From the NCBI RefSeq assembly GCF_025998175.1, contig NZ_AP026695.1, forward strand, positions 1,398,581-1,462,580: a DNA stretch of 64,000 nt, in the 5' to 3' direction. The notes beneath the pieces were generated by a model. It was not told the DNA's origin, searched no databases, and saw only the letters and a list, made by a program, of their open reading frames with translations. How positions within the stretch are numbered: the stretch's first letter is position 1; each line of letters begins with the position of its first letter. This document shows positions 35,447 to 44,486 of this stretch, one piece after another. The DNA comes from Nitrosopumilus zosterae (GTDB lineage: Archaea; Thermoproteota; Nitrososphaeria; Nitrososphaerales; Nitrosopumilaceae). The position numbers and the translations under genes are program-made.

Positions 35447-36190
35447 ATGATTCTAATAAAATTTGGCGGTTCAATTATCACAAATAAAGAAAAACCGTTA
35501 TCGCCACGAAAAAAATCAATTGATAATCTTTCAAAGAGTTTAAAGAAAATCAAGGAACCGATAATTATTGTTCATGGCGGCGGATCTTATGGACATTATT
35601 GGTCTGTAAAATATGATATGCACACAAAAGAAAAAAAGTACAATCCAAGAGGAGTTGCAATTGTCAAAAATTCAATGATAGAATTAAACAAAATGATTTT
35701 AGATTCATTACTATACTTTAAATTAAATCCATATTGTTTGCCACCAACAGATTTCATGTCAGGAAACAAACCAATTACTAAAAAAATCAAAGAGATTGAA
35801 AAAATTGCCAAATCGGGATTAATTCCAGTAACATATGGAGATGCATTATGGTATGGTCAGAAAAAAACATTCATTTTATCTGGAGATAAAATCATGACAC
35901 ACCTTGCAAAAATATTGAAACCAAGACTCTGCATTTTTGCATTAAATGAGGATGGACTTTATTCAGATCTAAAGTCAAAAAAACTAATTTACGAATTGCA
36001 AGGCGAACTTCCTTCAATATCAGAAAATAAGATGGATGTCACTGGCGGAATGACTAGAAAAGTAGAGGAAGCATCAAAAATATCAAAAATGGGAATAAAC
36101 GTGTTCTTTGTGAATGGAAATAAGCCGGATAGAATTGTAAAAGCTGTTAAAAATAGGAAATTCGAAGGAACATTGTTCAGGAGTAAATGA
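35447..36190 (+). CDS. Isopentenyl phosphate kinase
   Basis: About 247 residues of the amino-acid-kinase fold, phosphorylating isopentenyl phosphate to isopentenyl diphosphate in the archaeal mevalonate route. Visible are MILIKFGGSIITNKEKPLSP, the HGGGSYGHYWSVKY segment with the His expected to bind phosphate, and DVTGGMTRKVEEA. I prefer ATG 35447, which gives the usual N-terminus; a GTG at 35438 would add three residues. It lies between mevalonate kinase and IPP isomerase. Confidence 0.93.
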   Translation: MILIKFGGSIITNKEKPLSPRKKSIDNLSKSLKKIKEPIIIVHGGGSYGHYWSVKYDMHTKEKKYNPRGVAIVKNSMIELNKMILDSLLYFKLNPYCLPPTDFMSGNKPITKKIKEIEKIAKSGLIPVTYGDALWYGQKKTFILSGDKIMTHLAKILKPRLCIFALNEDGLYSDLKSKKLIYELQGELPSISENKMDVTGGMTRKVEEASKISKMGINVFFVNGNKPDRIVKAVKNRKFEGTLFRSK

Positions 36191-36191
36191 A

Positions 36192-36842
36192 ATGACGGAT
36201 GAATTTGTTATTTTAGTTGATGAAAATGATAACCCAATTGGCAGTGAAGAGAAAGTAAAGTGTCATTTACCAAATGGAAAACTTCACAGAGCGTTCACTG
36301 CACTATTGTTTGATCAGGATGGTAGACTAGTACTTACAAGAAGAGCAAAAGAAAAAATGCTTTGGCCAAAAGATTGGGATGGAACGTTTGCAAGCCATCC
36401 AAGAGAATCAGAGACATATGTGTCATCAGGAGAAAGAAGAATGCCTGAAGAATTAGGAATAACAGGAACGCTGGATTATTTGCATAAATTTGAGTATCAT
36501 GTTCCGTACAAAGACATAGGTTCTGAAAACGAAATTTGCGGAACATTGGTTGGAGTAATTGACAAATCCACAGAACTGAAAGAGGTTGAAGGAGAAATCG
36601 ATGAAATAAAATGGATTTCGTCAAAGGAATTACTCTCAGAATTAAATACAAATCCTCAAAATTATTGTCCTTGGATGCTAATTGCTTTAGAATTACTAGA
36701 GAAATCTGATCAATCTATGCTTGAAAAATATGCAAATATCCTAACTACATGGATGAATAGTGAAGTGCATGAAGGATTACAAAAAGCAATAGAAACCCAT
36801 CTGCCAAAAGAGAAATGGAGGTTAGTAAATGAAAAAAACTAA
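36192..36842 (+). CDS. idi: Isopentenyl-diphosphate delta-isomerase, type 1 (Nudix), lacking the catalytic Cys
   Basis: A 216-residue Nudix-fold protein expected to interconvert IPP and DMAPP. Most archaea use the unrelated flavin enzyme (type 2); type 1 in thaumarchaea suggests old transfer. The segment around residues 61-70 reads DWDGTFASHP; in E. coli Idi the same place holds the catalytic Cys67 (WTNSVCGHP), so this protein has Ala67. The Nudix part GERRMPEELG and the Glu pair E112-x-E114 (ENEIC), which should bind metal, are kept. Genomic context still argues for an isomerase. It overlaps the next gene by 14 bases. Confidence 0.85.
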   Translation: MTDEFVILVDENDNPIGSEEKVKCHLPNGKLHRAFTALLFDQDGRLVLTRRAKEKMLWPKDWDGTFASHPRESETYVSSGERRMPEELGITGTLDYLHKFEYHVPYKDIGSENEICGTLVGVIDKSTELKEVEGEIDEIKWISSKELLSELNTNPQNYCPWMLIALELLEKSDQSMLEKYANILTTWMNSEVHEGLQKAIETHLPKEKWRLVNEKN

Positions 36843-37809
36843 ACAGATTGAAAAAAATGCAAAAACAGTAAACAGATATCTTAATTCAAAACTAAAGGGA
36901 AATCCAAAAAAACTCTATGATGCTGCAGGACATCTAATTGTAAATGGAGGAAAAAGACTTAGACCATACATGGTAATTAGAAGTTGTCAAATTTTAGGAG
37001 GCAAAAGTTCCAATGCGATGCCAGCTGCAAGTGCAGTAGAAATGGTTCACAATTTCACTTTGGTTCATGATGATATCATGGACAATGATGAAATGCGTCA
37101 CGGAGTACCAACAGTGCATAAAAAATTCGGAATGCCAATTGCAATTCTTGCAGGAGATGTTTTATTTTCAAAAGCATTTCAAGTAATTACAGATTCCAAA
37201 TTATCACCAAATGCTACAATTCAACTTGTGTCTAGACTAGCTAAAGCATGTGTGGATGTATGTGAAGGTCAATTGTTAGATGTAAAAATGGCAGAAGAAG
37301 AAAAAATTCCAACAGAGGCAGAATACATCACAATGGTAAGCAAAAAAACTGCGGCGTTATTTGATGTATCATGTGCAATGGGGGCAATATGTGCAACAAG
37401 TAGAATCAAAGATATTTCAAATCTTTCATCATTTGGAAGAAATTTAGGGATAGCATTTCAAATTACAGACGATCTTATTGGAGTCATGGGTGACCCAAAA
37501 CTTACAAAGAAACCTGTAGGAAATGATCTCAGAGAGGGTAAAAAATCTCTTCCGATTTTAATGGCAATAAAATCAGCAAAAGGAAAAGATAAAAAAATAA
37601 TTTTGAAGGCATTTGGAAATTCAAAAATTTCAAAAAACGATCTTAACAAGGCCGTAGATGTAATTCGTTCTCTCAATATTGAGGAAAATGTAAGAAAACA
37701 AGCTCTAAAATATGCAGATATGGCTGAAAAATCTCTTTCAACATACTCAAATCCTGCCAAAGCAGAACTCATATCGTTGTTAGATTTTGTAGTAAAAAGA
37801 AGTGTATAG
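36829..37809 (+). CDS. idsA: Prenyl diphosphate synthase (GGPP-type)
   Basis: A 326-residue trans-prenyl transferase. The first Asp-rich motif is HDDIMDNDEMRHG and the second DDLIGVMGD, with GGKRLRPYMV near the N-terminus binding the diphosphate. The residue block before the first motif is EMVHNFTLV, a medium-size pocket consistent with GGPP, but chain length cannot be set from sequence alone. Its start overlaps the idi gene by 14 bases, indicating translational coupling. A second member of this family lies at 57806-58684. Confidence 0.92.
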   Translation: MKKTKQIEKNAKTVNRYLNSKLKGNPKKLYDAAGHLIVNGGKRLRPYMVIRSCQILGGKSSNAMPAASAVEMVHNFTLVHDDIMDNDEMRHGVPTVHKKFGMPIAILAGDVLFSKAFQVITDSKLSPNATIQLVSRLAKACVDVCEGQLLDVKMAEEEKIPTEAEYITMVSKKTAALFDVSCAMGAICATSRIKDISNLSSFGRNLGIAFQITDDLIGVMGDPKLTKKPVGNDLREGKKSLPILMAIKSAKGKDKKIILKAFGNSKISKNDLNKAVDVIRSLNIEENVRKQALKYADMAEKSLSTYSNPAKAELISLLDFVVKRSV

Positions 37810-37829
37810 TAGAAATAGGAAAAACAGGA

Positions 37830-39539
37830 ATGGATGAAGAATTAAAAAAAGAAGTTAGGAAAATGTCACTTCAAAATGCATTTGAACATGGAGGAAAAAC
37901 TCAAGATAAAATAATTTTAGGAAAAATTCTTGGCACAAAACCAGAATATCGAAACAAGGTGAAAGAAATTTCAAAAGATATTTCCGAAATTGTCAGTACA
38001 ATAAATCAGTTATCATTGGAAGAGCAGGAAAAAGAGATTCAAGAATATTTTCCAGAAATTTTACAACCTAAGGAAAAAATTGAGGAAAGGGAAGGACTTC
38101 CAAAATTAAAAGATGCTGTACAGGGCAAAGTTGTCACAAGATTTCCTCCAGAACCTAATGGATATCCTCACATAGGACATGCAAAAGCCGCTATAATAAA
38201 TTCAGAATATGCAAAGATGTATGATGGAAAATTTATTCTAAGAATGGATGATACAAATCCTGAAGCAGAACGTATGGAATATCATGCTGCCATTAAAGTT
38301 GGATTAGAATGGCTGGGAATAAAATTTGACAAGGTGAAGAATACTTCAGACGATATGGAAATATTTTATGAAAAATGTAGAGAACTGATTAACTCTGGAA
38401 AGGCATATGTTTGTACTTGTAAAAGAGAAGATATCAGCAAGAACAGAAGAGAAAGAAAATCCTGTAAATGCAGTATGAATGACATTGATAAAAATAATCA
38501 AAATTGGGTAAAAATGAATTCAAAATACAAAGCGGGAGAGGCGATTGTGAGATTTCGCGGAGATATGAAAGCAGACAATGCAGTAATGAGAGATCCCGTA
38601 TTATTTAGAATAATTGATGAGAAACATTACACGTTGGGAGAAAAATTTAGAATTTGGCCCAGTTATGATATGGCAGTAGCAATTGAAGATAGCATTGATG
38701 GAGTAACACATGCCTTTCGTTCAAAAGAATTTGAACTTAGAAAAGAATTGATTGATGGAATTTTAGATGCACTAAACATGCGTAAACCACACCAAGGATT
38801 TTTCTCAAGACTAGAATTCAAAGGAATGCCAATTTCAAAAAGAATCATCAAACCATTGATTGAAGAAGGAAAGGTTTCATGGTATGATGATCCAAGATTA
38901 CCCACTCTTGAAGCGCTAAGAAGAAGAGGAATAAAACCTGAGGCGATTAGAAAATTCATCATGTCGTTAGGTCTAACTAAAGCAAATACCCTTGCACCAT
39001 TTGATTCTCTTGAAGCATTTAATCGAAAATTTGTGGATGCAGAAAGTATCAGATTATTCATGGTTAGCGATGCAAAAAAACTCCTAGTCAAAAATTTGTC
39101 AATTTCATATGTAGAAATTCCAAATCACCCAGTTAATGATATGGGAAAAAGAAAAATTGAGATCGATGAAAACTTTTATGTTTCTGGAGAAGATGGCAAT
39201 AATTTCAAAGAAGGGGATCTGATCAGACTTTTAGGTGTAGGAAACATTATGATTAAAAAAATTGGTTCAGAATTCGAAGGAGAATTAGTTGATGTTCAGA
39301 ATGCAAAAGACATTCCAAAAATACAATGGGTTCCTCAAAAAACTGCTCATGGAATAAAGATGATCATTCCAAAAGCATTATTCATTGGAGATGAATTTAA
39401 TGAAGAGAGCTTAGAAGAATTAGATGTGTATACAGAACCACATTATCTACAATTAAAAGAAGGTGAAGAAATTCAATTTGTTAGATTTGGATATTGTAGA
39501 AAAGATTCACAAAATCAAGCAATTTTCACACACAAGTGA
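37830..39539 (+). CDS. gltX: Glutamyl-tRNA synthetase (archaeal, non-discriminating type expected)
   Basis: A 569-residue class I synthetase. The HIGH motif is in PPEPNGYPHIGHAKAA and the KMSKS equivalent is FKGMPISKRIIKPL. The N-terminal helical region of about 90 residues and the C-terminal beta-barrel anticodon domain mark the archaeal/eukaryotic GlxRS type. Archaea of this type charge both tRNA-Glu and tRNA-Gln with Glu and then amidate the latter, which is family knowledge. It follows the prenyl synthase by 20 bases. Confidence 0.95.
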   Translation: MDEELKKEVRKMSLQNAFEHGGKTQDKIILGKILGTKPEYRNKVKEISKDISEIVSTINQLSLEEQEKEIQEYFPEILQPKEKIEEREGLPKLKDAVQGKVVTRFPPEPNGYPHIGHAKAAIINSEYAKMYDGKFILRMDDTNPEAERMEYHAAIKVGLEWLGIKFDKVKNTSDDMEIFYEKCRELINSGKAYVCTCKREDISKNRRERKSCKCSMNDIDKNNQNWVKMNSKYKAGEAIVRFRGDMKADNAVMRDPVLFRIIDEKHYTLGEKFRIWPSYDMAVAIEDSIDGVTHAFRSKEFELRKELIDGILDALNMRKPHQGFFSRLEFKGMPISKRIIKPLIEEGKVSWYDDPRLPTLEALRRRGIKPEAIRKFIMSLGLTKANTLAPFDSLEAFNRKFVDAESIRLFMVSDAKKLLVKNLSISYVEIPNHPVNDMGKRKIEIDENFYVSGEDGNNFKEGDLIRLLGVGNIMIKKIGSEFEGELVDVQNAKDIPKIQWVPQKTAHGIKMIIPKALFIGDEFNEESLEELDVYTEPHYLQLKEGEEIQFVRFGYCRKDSQNQAIFTHK

Positions 39540-39545
39540 TCTAAA

Positions 39546-40415
39546 ATGAAAATAGCACGATTGTCATACGAGAATAATGAAACATATGGTTTTGTAAACG
39601 GAGATAATGTAGCTACAAAAGATGAGATCACATACCTTACAGGAGTCCCAATTCCACAAAATGTCAAAGATTTCCTTTTTGACGGATGGTATGATGAAAT
39701 TAAAAATAAAATTAAAGATTTGCCATATGCAGAAAATATTTCAAAATACAAATTATTGCCTCCAATTCCAAATCCAAATAAGATTATCTGTTTAGCATTC
39801 AATTATGTAGATCACGCATTAGAACAAGGATTGGAAGCACCAGAAGATCCCGCCATCGTAATAAAGCCAAGAACTACACTCAACAGCACAGAATCAGACA
39901 TAGTATGCCCAGATTTTGTCAAACAATTAGACTACGAAGTAGAATTAGCTCTAATAATTGGAAAAAACTGTAAAAATATCAGCGTAAAAGATGCATCAAG
40001 CGTTATTTTTGGATACATGATATTCAATGATGTATCAGCAAGAGACATTCAATTCAAAGATAAGCAATTTACAAGAGGAAAAAGTTTTGATTCATTTGCT
40101 CCTTGTGGACCATGGATCACAACAGTAGATGAAATTAAGAATGTGCAAAATCTAAAACTAACAACAAAGGTAAATGGAGAATTAAGACAAAACTCTTCGA
40201 CAAACAACATGTTTATAAAAATTCCAGAAATTATTTCAAAAATATCTCATGTAATGACTTTGGAAAAGGGAGACATAATTTCTACAGGCACTCCAGCTGG
40301 AGTAATGTTAAACAAACCAAATGCGGTATTTTTAAAAGATGGTGATAAAGTAGAGATGGAAATAGAAGGTCTTGGAATTTTAAGTAACACAATAAAGTTT
40401 GTAAAATCAAATTAA
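39546..40415 (+). CDS. Fumarylacetoacetate hydrolase-family protein
   Basis: A 289-residue protein with a short N-terminal domain and a C-terminal FAH domain. Metal-binding acidic residues are expected in DYEVELALIIGK, and other family parts are GYMIFNDVSARDIQFKDKQF, RGKSFDSFAPCGPWI and GDIISTGTPAGV. Members include acylpyruvases, oxaloacetate decarboxylases and 2-hydroxyhepta-dienedioate isomerases, so the substrate cannot be named. It follows gltX by six bases and overlaps the convergent acetyltransferase gene by four. Confidence 0.9.
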   Translation: MKIARLSYENNETYGFVNGDNVATKDEITYLTGVPIPQNVKDFLFDGWYDEIKNKIKDLPYAENISKYKLLPPIPNPNKIICLAFNYVDHALEQGLEAPEDPAIVIKPRTTLNSTESDIVCPDFVKQLDYEVELALIIGKNCKNISVKDASSVIFGYMIFNDVSARDIQFKDKQFTRGKSFDSFAPCGPWITTVDEIKNVQNLKLTTKVNGELRQNSSTNNMFIKIPEIISKISHVMTLEKGDIISTGTPAGVMLNKPNAVFLKDGDKVEMEIEGLGILSNTIKFVKSN

Positions 40416-41200
40416 ACCAAACATTTTTTCATCAAATAAAATGAAATTTTATGTTCTAGTGTATCAAATGTTGGCAAATACTCTTTTGTTAAAATTTGTA
40501 TTCGTTCATATTTTTTTTCCATTGCATAGTTTTGTAAAAATGAAATTAATTGTAGAACAGAATTTTCTGAACCCGAAAACAATGTAACAATCAAGGTTTT
40601 AGTGAAATGCTCAGAATCAACAAGAATAGCAATTGAATCATTTTCAAGGTTTGTGGATTTGATAATTTTTTTGTCATCATAAAATTTAGAAAGAGTGGAA
40701 TCATCCAAAGGAAGCCACCTCCAAGATTTTACATAATGACTATAACGTTTTAAATTAAGTGATTTTTCAAACTGTATTTTATGATTCAGGTTATGTTTTG
40801 GCAATAGTGAAAAAAAATTCCATGTTTGAAATATTTCATAATCTAAAGAATGCGCCATTTTCAATGATGAAGAATTTTGAATATCTATTAACATATATGA
40901 AAAAGAAGCATTTTTTTCCTTACCCACAATTTCAGCATGCATTACTAGTTTAGAGGCAATTTTTTGTCTACGATGTTCAGGATCAATTCGAATACCTTCA
41001 ATCCAGATTTGATCTTTGAAATAAAATGCGTGACAAATTCCAACTGGAAATTGCTTTTCAAATACGAACAGATTTCCTTCAGATAGCCAAAAATCCCAAA
41101 CTTGTTCTATATAGTCACCCCAAGAAAAAGTATTTTTACAAAATTTTAAAATTGGAATTTTATCACCTATTGTTGCCTCTCGGATCATCGTTTTTATCAT
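40412..41200 (-). CDS. GNAT-family N-acetyltransferase
   Basis: A 262-residue protein. The N-terminal half is a GNAT domain with the acetyl-CoA loop in IRIDPEHRRQKIASKLVMHA. The C-terminal half (from about residue 140) contains aromatic-rich segments (HYVKSWRWLPLDD, YAMEKKYERIQILTKEYLPT) and may be a second, degenerate GNAT unit. The substrate is unknown. An alternative start at ATG 41188 would drop four residues. Convergent with the FAH gene. Confidence 0.75.
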   Translation of the reverse strand: MIKTMIREATIGDKIPILKFCKNTFSWGDYIEQVWDFWLSEGNLFVFEKQFPVGICHAFYFKDQIWIEGIRIDPEHRRQKIASKLVMHAEIVGKEKNASFSYMLIDIQNSSSLKMAHSLDYEIFQTWNFFSLLPKHNLNHKIQFEKSLNLKRYSHYVKSWRWLPLDDSTLSKFYDDKKIIKSTNLENDSIAILVDSEHFTKTLIVTLFSGSENSVLQLISFLQNYAMEKKYERIQILTKEYLPTFDTLEHKISFYLMKKCLV

Positions 41201-41239
41201 ATACGAAAAAATATTAAGAAATGCTAGATAATAACTTCA

Positions 41240-41548
41240 ATGGGAAAAATAATTGCTGGAAAAACATCAGATATTCCTCCTGGAAAAATGATTAAAGTTT
41301 CCATCGATGGAAGAGATATACTAGTTGCAAATATTGATGGAGAATATTGTGCTACAGATGATTCTTGCACTCATTCAGGTTCTAGTTTATCTGAAGGAAA
41401 ATTAGAAGAAGGCATAATTACGTGTGGTTGGCATGCAGCACAATTTGATTGTAAAACTGGAAAATTGGTAAAATTTCCAGCAAAAATAAGAGATTTAACA
41501 TCATACAACGTTATTGTAGAATCAGATAACATATTTGTAGAGATGTAA
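41240..41548 (+). CDS. Rieske-type [2Fe-2S] ferredoxin
   Basis: A 102-residue soluble Rieske protein. The cluster ligands are C43-x-H45 (CTH) and C62-x2-H65 (CGWH). There is no membrane anchor, so it is an electron carrier of the type found with oxygenases rather than the bc1-type Rieske subunit. No oxygenase gene is adjacent; the neighbours are an acetyltransferase and a UPF0147 protein. The electron partner is unknown. Confidence 0.92.
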   Translation: MGKIIAGKTSDIPPGKMIKVSIDGRDILVANIDGEYCATDDSCTHSGSSLSEGKLEEGIITCGWHAAQFDCKTGKLVKFPAKIRDLTSYNVIVESDNIFVEM

Positions 41549-41583
41549 CTATATACCTCTAATTTTTAATAGAATGTGATAAA

Positions 41584-41853
41584 ATGGCCGATAATGCTCA
41601 GAATAAAGAATCTATGAAAGAAGCAATTGACACGTTAAATCAAATTGTTTCTAGCAATTCAACTCCAAAGACAATAAAAAAATCCATTACAGATTTAATC
41701 GTAGATTTGAACAATGAAGAATATTCGTTATCAGTAAGAGCTGCAAATACAATCAGCCTGTTAGACGATGTTACACAAGATCCTAACATGCCATCATATG
41801 TAAGAACTCAATTATGGCAAGCAGTTTCAAAACTAGAAAGCATAAGAGAATAA
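41584..41853 (+). CDS. UPF0147-family protein, 89 aa
   Basis: A small helical archaeal protein. The stretch NSTPKTIKKSITDLIVDLNN followed by EYSLSVRAANTISLLDDVTQ and DPNMPSYVRTQLWQAVSKLE is characteristic of UPF0147, which is widespread in archaea but without an assigned function. The HEAT-like alternation of helices suggests a protein-interaction role (inference). Confidence 0.88.
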   Translation: MADNAQNKESMKEAIDTLNQIVSSNSTPKTIKKSITDLIVDLNNEEYSLSVRAANTISLLDDVTQDPNMPSYVRTQLWQAVSKLESIRE

Positions 41854-41878
41854 ATTCTTGTTTACTTTATGTTGAATA

Positions 41879-42637
41879 TTGAAAATTGAAGAATATTTAG
41901 AAACGCTTCCTGAGAACATACTTAATGGCGAAGATGTTCATCTTCCAGAAAAATCATTGAGAGAGATTTTCAAGTTTGTAAATTTAGGGAAAAATGATGT
42001 TTTTTATCATTTAGGTTGCGGAAATGAAAAAGGAGTAAAGATGGCAATTAATGAATTCAATGTAAAAAAGGCCATAGGAATAGACAATAATGATGAAAAA
42101 ATTCAGCATGCAAAAGAGAATTTTGGAGAGAGTAATTGCGTACAATTCATTTGTAAAAACATAGAGGATTCAGATATTTCAGAAGCATCAGTGATTTTAT
42201 TTTGGTTTACAGATGAAAATATGATAAATAAAATGATGAAAAAATTTGAGAATCTCAAACCAGAAACAAAAATAATTACAATTTGGGGACCACTTCAGGA
42301 CTGTCTCCCAGACGAAGTGAATTTTCCATACATCATCAATAAAACACCATTCAAAAGAGCTGAAAATCTACAGGAGCAATTATTATCTATTTTTGGGGTA
42401 AAATGCATAGATTTTGTAACAGCATGGGAATTTGCAGAAAGATACACAAAGTCAATTGGAATGCCTGAGATTCAAAATGATCGATTTTTAACAATAATTC
42501 AAACCCTGATGATTTGGATTAATGCTAAAAAGTTAGGGGTAGCATGTGGTGAAGAAATTCCAGAATCCATTCAAACATACATTAGCATTATGAAAATGCA
42601 TTTTGATATTGATTTTGAACACTTGTTGGATGAATAA
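41879..42637 (+). CDS. SAM-dependent methyltransferase, class I, unknown substrate
   Basis: A 252-residue protein starting with TTG at 41879. The SAM-binding motif I is FYHLGCGNEKGVKMA, followed by the acidic strand AIGIDNNDEKI and ICKNIEDSDI. The C-terminal part is helical. The opening (IEEYLETLPENILNGEDVHL) resembles DOT1-like or PrmA-like small archaeal methyltransferases, but the target is not predictable. It is followed by a small unknown gene on the same strand. Confidence 0.78.
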   Translation: MKIEEYLETLPENILNGEDVHLPEKSLREIFKFVNLGKNDVFYHLGCGNEKGVKMAINEFNVKKAIGIDNNDEKIQHAKENFGESNCVQFICKNIEDSDISEASVILFWFTDENMINKMMKKFENLKPETKIITIWGPLQDCLPDEVNFPYIINKTPFKRAENLQEQLLSIFGVKCIDFVTAWEFAERYTKSIGMPEIQNDRFLTIIQTLMIWINAKKLGVACGEEIPESIQTYISIMKMHFDIDFEHLLDE

Positions 42638-42671
42638 TGCATGCAATCTTTTTATTTTATTTTAACATGAA

Positions 42672-43025
42672 TTGAGTATGGAAGGAAGAATCAACATCAA
42701 TGTTTCTGCAATAGATTATGATAAAACTAGTAAAGCTTTAACACGCCAATTATCACTTTTAGAAGAAATGGTCCATGGTGAGGAAGACTTTACGATGACA
42801 GATTCAGAGTTTGCATTTGGTTGGCACTTTTTTGTATTAAGTGTGAATAAATCACTTGTTCAAAAACTGGCAGAAATGATGGGTTCGGATTTTGATAAAT
42901 TAAAAGGAAAGGGAATCGAAAAAAAATTCCTCACATGGTTAACAAAGAACATAGAAAGTAAATCACCTAGATTCAAAATTGCCATAAAAGAAGAGATGGA
43001 ATCTAGTAAATTTGGAATATTCTAA
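42672..43025 (+). CDS. Hypothetical protein, 117 aa
   Basis: No family recognised. Soluble, with charged helices and an aromatic centre (FAFGWHFFVLSVNKSLVQKL), and a C-terminal basic part (KSPRFKIAIKEEMESSKFGI). The start may be TTG 42672 or ATG 42678 two codons later. It probably belongs to the unit containing the methyltransferase. It ends 9 nt before the convergent tRNA-His. Confidence 0.6.
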   Translation: MSMEGRININVSAIDYDKTSKALTRQLSLLEEMVHGEEDFTMTDSEFAFGWHFFVLSVNKSLVQKLAEMMGSDFDKLKGKGIEKKFLTWLTKNIESKSPRFKIAIKEEMESSKFGIF

Positions 43026-43034
43026 AATTTAAGC

Positions 43035-43108
43035 GGGCCCTCGAGGGGAATCGAACTCCTGTCCGAGGATCCACAATCCTCTATACTAACCACTGTACTA
43101 CGAAGGCC
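43035..43108 (-). tRNA. tRNA-His (GTG)
   Basis: On the minus strand the acceptor GGCCTTC pairs with GAGGGCC (one G-U). The anticodon arm GAGGA TTGTGGA TCCTC gives GTG. The T arm is CAGGA GTTCGATT CCCCT-like around the loop TTCGATT. The discriminator is C, as in archaeal tRNA-His. The base before G1 is T in the gene, so the G-1 identity residue would have to be added after transcription. Confidence 0.92.
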
Positions 43109-43196
43109 ACAAAGAAGAAATCTTGTTTATCCTGTAATAATCTTTTAGCTGGAAATTAGACTGTAGATTTATTATTAACTAGGTGGGATTTGTGTT

Positions 43197-43277
43197 ATGA
43201 GATTATGGTGGGTAGCAATGGCAATCGCAATTGGATTAACATGGGTCGGAATGAATTACTTACTTCCATTCAAGTAA
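43197..43277 (+). CDS. Putative 26-aa single-span membrane protein
   Basis: ATG at 43197, 26 codons, TAA at 43277. The protein MRLWWVAMAIAIGLTWVGMN continues YLLPFK, so it has one hydrophobic span with a basic residue at each end. An AGGTGG sequence 11 nt upstream could pair with the 16S rRNA tail and a TATA-like TTTATTATT lies about 25 nt upstream. It stands alone between tRNA-His and corA. Such mini-proteins are often accessory subunits of membrane complexes, but no partner can be named. Confidence 0.45.
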   Translation: MRLWWVAMAIAIGLTWVGMNYLLPFK

Positions 43278-43343
43278 AAGATTATTTCAAAAATGTCTTA
43301 TTTGTGATAAACGATAGTTTTTCTACCAAATAACGTCGATCGC

Positions 43344-43351
43344 TTTAAATT
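43344..43351 (+). promoter_or_regulatory. TATA box for corA
   Basis: TTTAAATT is centred about 28 nt before the TTG start at 43376, supporting this start and a leaderless message. Confidence 0.5.
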
Positions 43352-43375
43352 TGTTGTATATGGGTATTTTTCAAC

Positions 43376-44401
43376 TTGAAAAAAGGATTTATCACTAAAA
43401 AATTACGTACAGGGAAAAGAATTCTTGAGGAGGATTCTAGTCAAAGAAAAATTGAGAGAATTCAAGGTGGAAAATTCACATGGTTGGATCTTCAAAATCC
43501 AGACAGAGGACAAATGGAAAAACTGGCCCAAGAACACAACCTAAATTCACTTAACGTAGAAGATTGTTTAACAAAGTTTGAACTCCAAAAATTAGATAGT
43601 TATGATAATCATTTCTTTGTAATTCTACATTTTCCTCCACTTTCACAAAAAGCAGGAATATCAAAGAATAGTCAATTATCCATTTTTATAGGCAAAGATT
43701 TTCTAATTACAGTTCATCAAGGAGATCTTAACCCATTGGTCGAATTAGTTGAATTATGTATGGGTGATTCGGATCAAGAAAGAAAAAATAGACTTTTAGA
43801 AAAATCTCCAGGACATTTACTACACGAAATAATAGATGTATTAGTAGATGATCTTCTGCACACATCTAGAAAGATTATTGCAAACCTAGATGAAATGGAA
43901 GACAGGGTATTTGATGAAAGAAAATCTGTAGCAAGAAGCATCTCATTGTTAAGAAGAGAAATTAACAGATTAAGAAGAATTGCCAATCCATTGAAAAAAT
44001 TTGTTTTAGAAATTGCAAAAAACATTGAAAGATATTCAGATAAAGAACATGAAGAGCTTACATTATATTTTGACGATGTAATTGATCACATAGACAAAGT
44101 AATTGAAACATTAGAAGAATCACGAGAGACTATGGAGATTTACAAAGATACTGACTTTGTGTTAAGTACTGAAAAAACAAACAAGGTGTTAGGAGTATTA
44201 ACAATTATCTTTACTTTAGCAATCCCAGCAACAGTGATCGGGACATTTTACGGAATGAATGTGAACTTGCCAGGAGGAATTGGAGATGATGTTATGTTTC
44301 TGGGTCCTTTTACAACATTCATTATTGTCATACTTGCATCAGCAATACCTGCAATTCTGATGTTCGTATATTTTAGAAGATTGGGCTGGATCAGCAGTTA
44401 A
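43376..44401 (+). CDS. corA: CorA-type magnesium/divalent cation channel
   Basis: A 341-residue protein. The N-terminal 270 residues form the cytoplasmic domain with a long helix (DEMEDRVFDERKSVARSISL). The first membrane segment ends with the channel signature YGMNVNLPG (GMN), and the second is TFIIVILASAIPAILMFVYF, with a basic C-terminus. CorA pentamers conduct Mg2+ and sometimes Co2+ or Ni2+. Start TTG supported by the TATA box. The gene stands alone. Confidence 0.93.
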   Translation: MKKGFITKKLRTGKRILEEDSSQRKIERIQGGKFTWLDLQNPDRGQMEKLAQEHNLNSLNVEDCLTKFELQKLDSYDNHFFVILHFPPLSQKAGISKNSQLSIFIGKDFLITVHQGDLNPLVELVELCMGDSDQERKNRLLEKSPGHLLHEIIDVLVDDLLHTSRKIIANLDEMEDRVFDERKSVARSISLLRREINRLRRIANPLKKFVLEIAKNIERYSDKEHEELTLYFDDVIDHIDKVIETLEESRETMEIYKDTDFVLSTEKTNKVLGVLTIIFTLAIPATVIGTFYGMNVNLPGGIGDDVMFLGPFTTFIIVILASAIPAILMFVYFRRLGWISS

Positions 44402-44486
44402 AATATCAACCACAAGTTTCCACTAGTTGAAAACCACAGATGCAAAAAAGAAGCTTAGATAAATACGAGATGTTTTAAACTAAATT

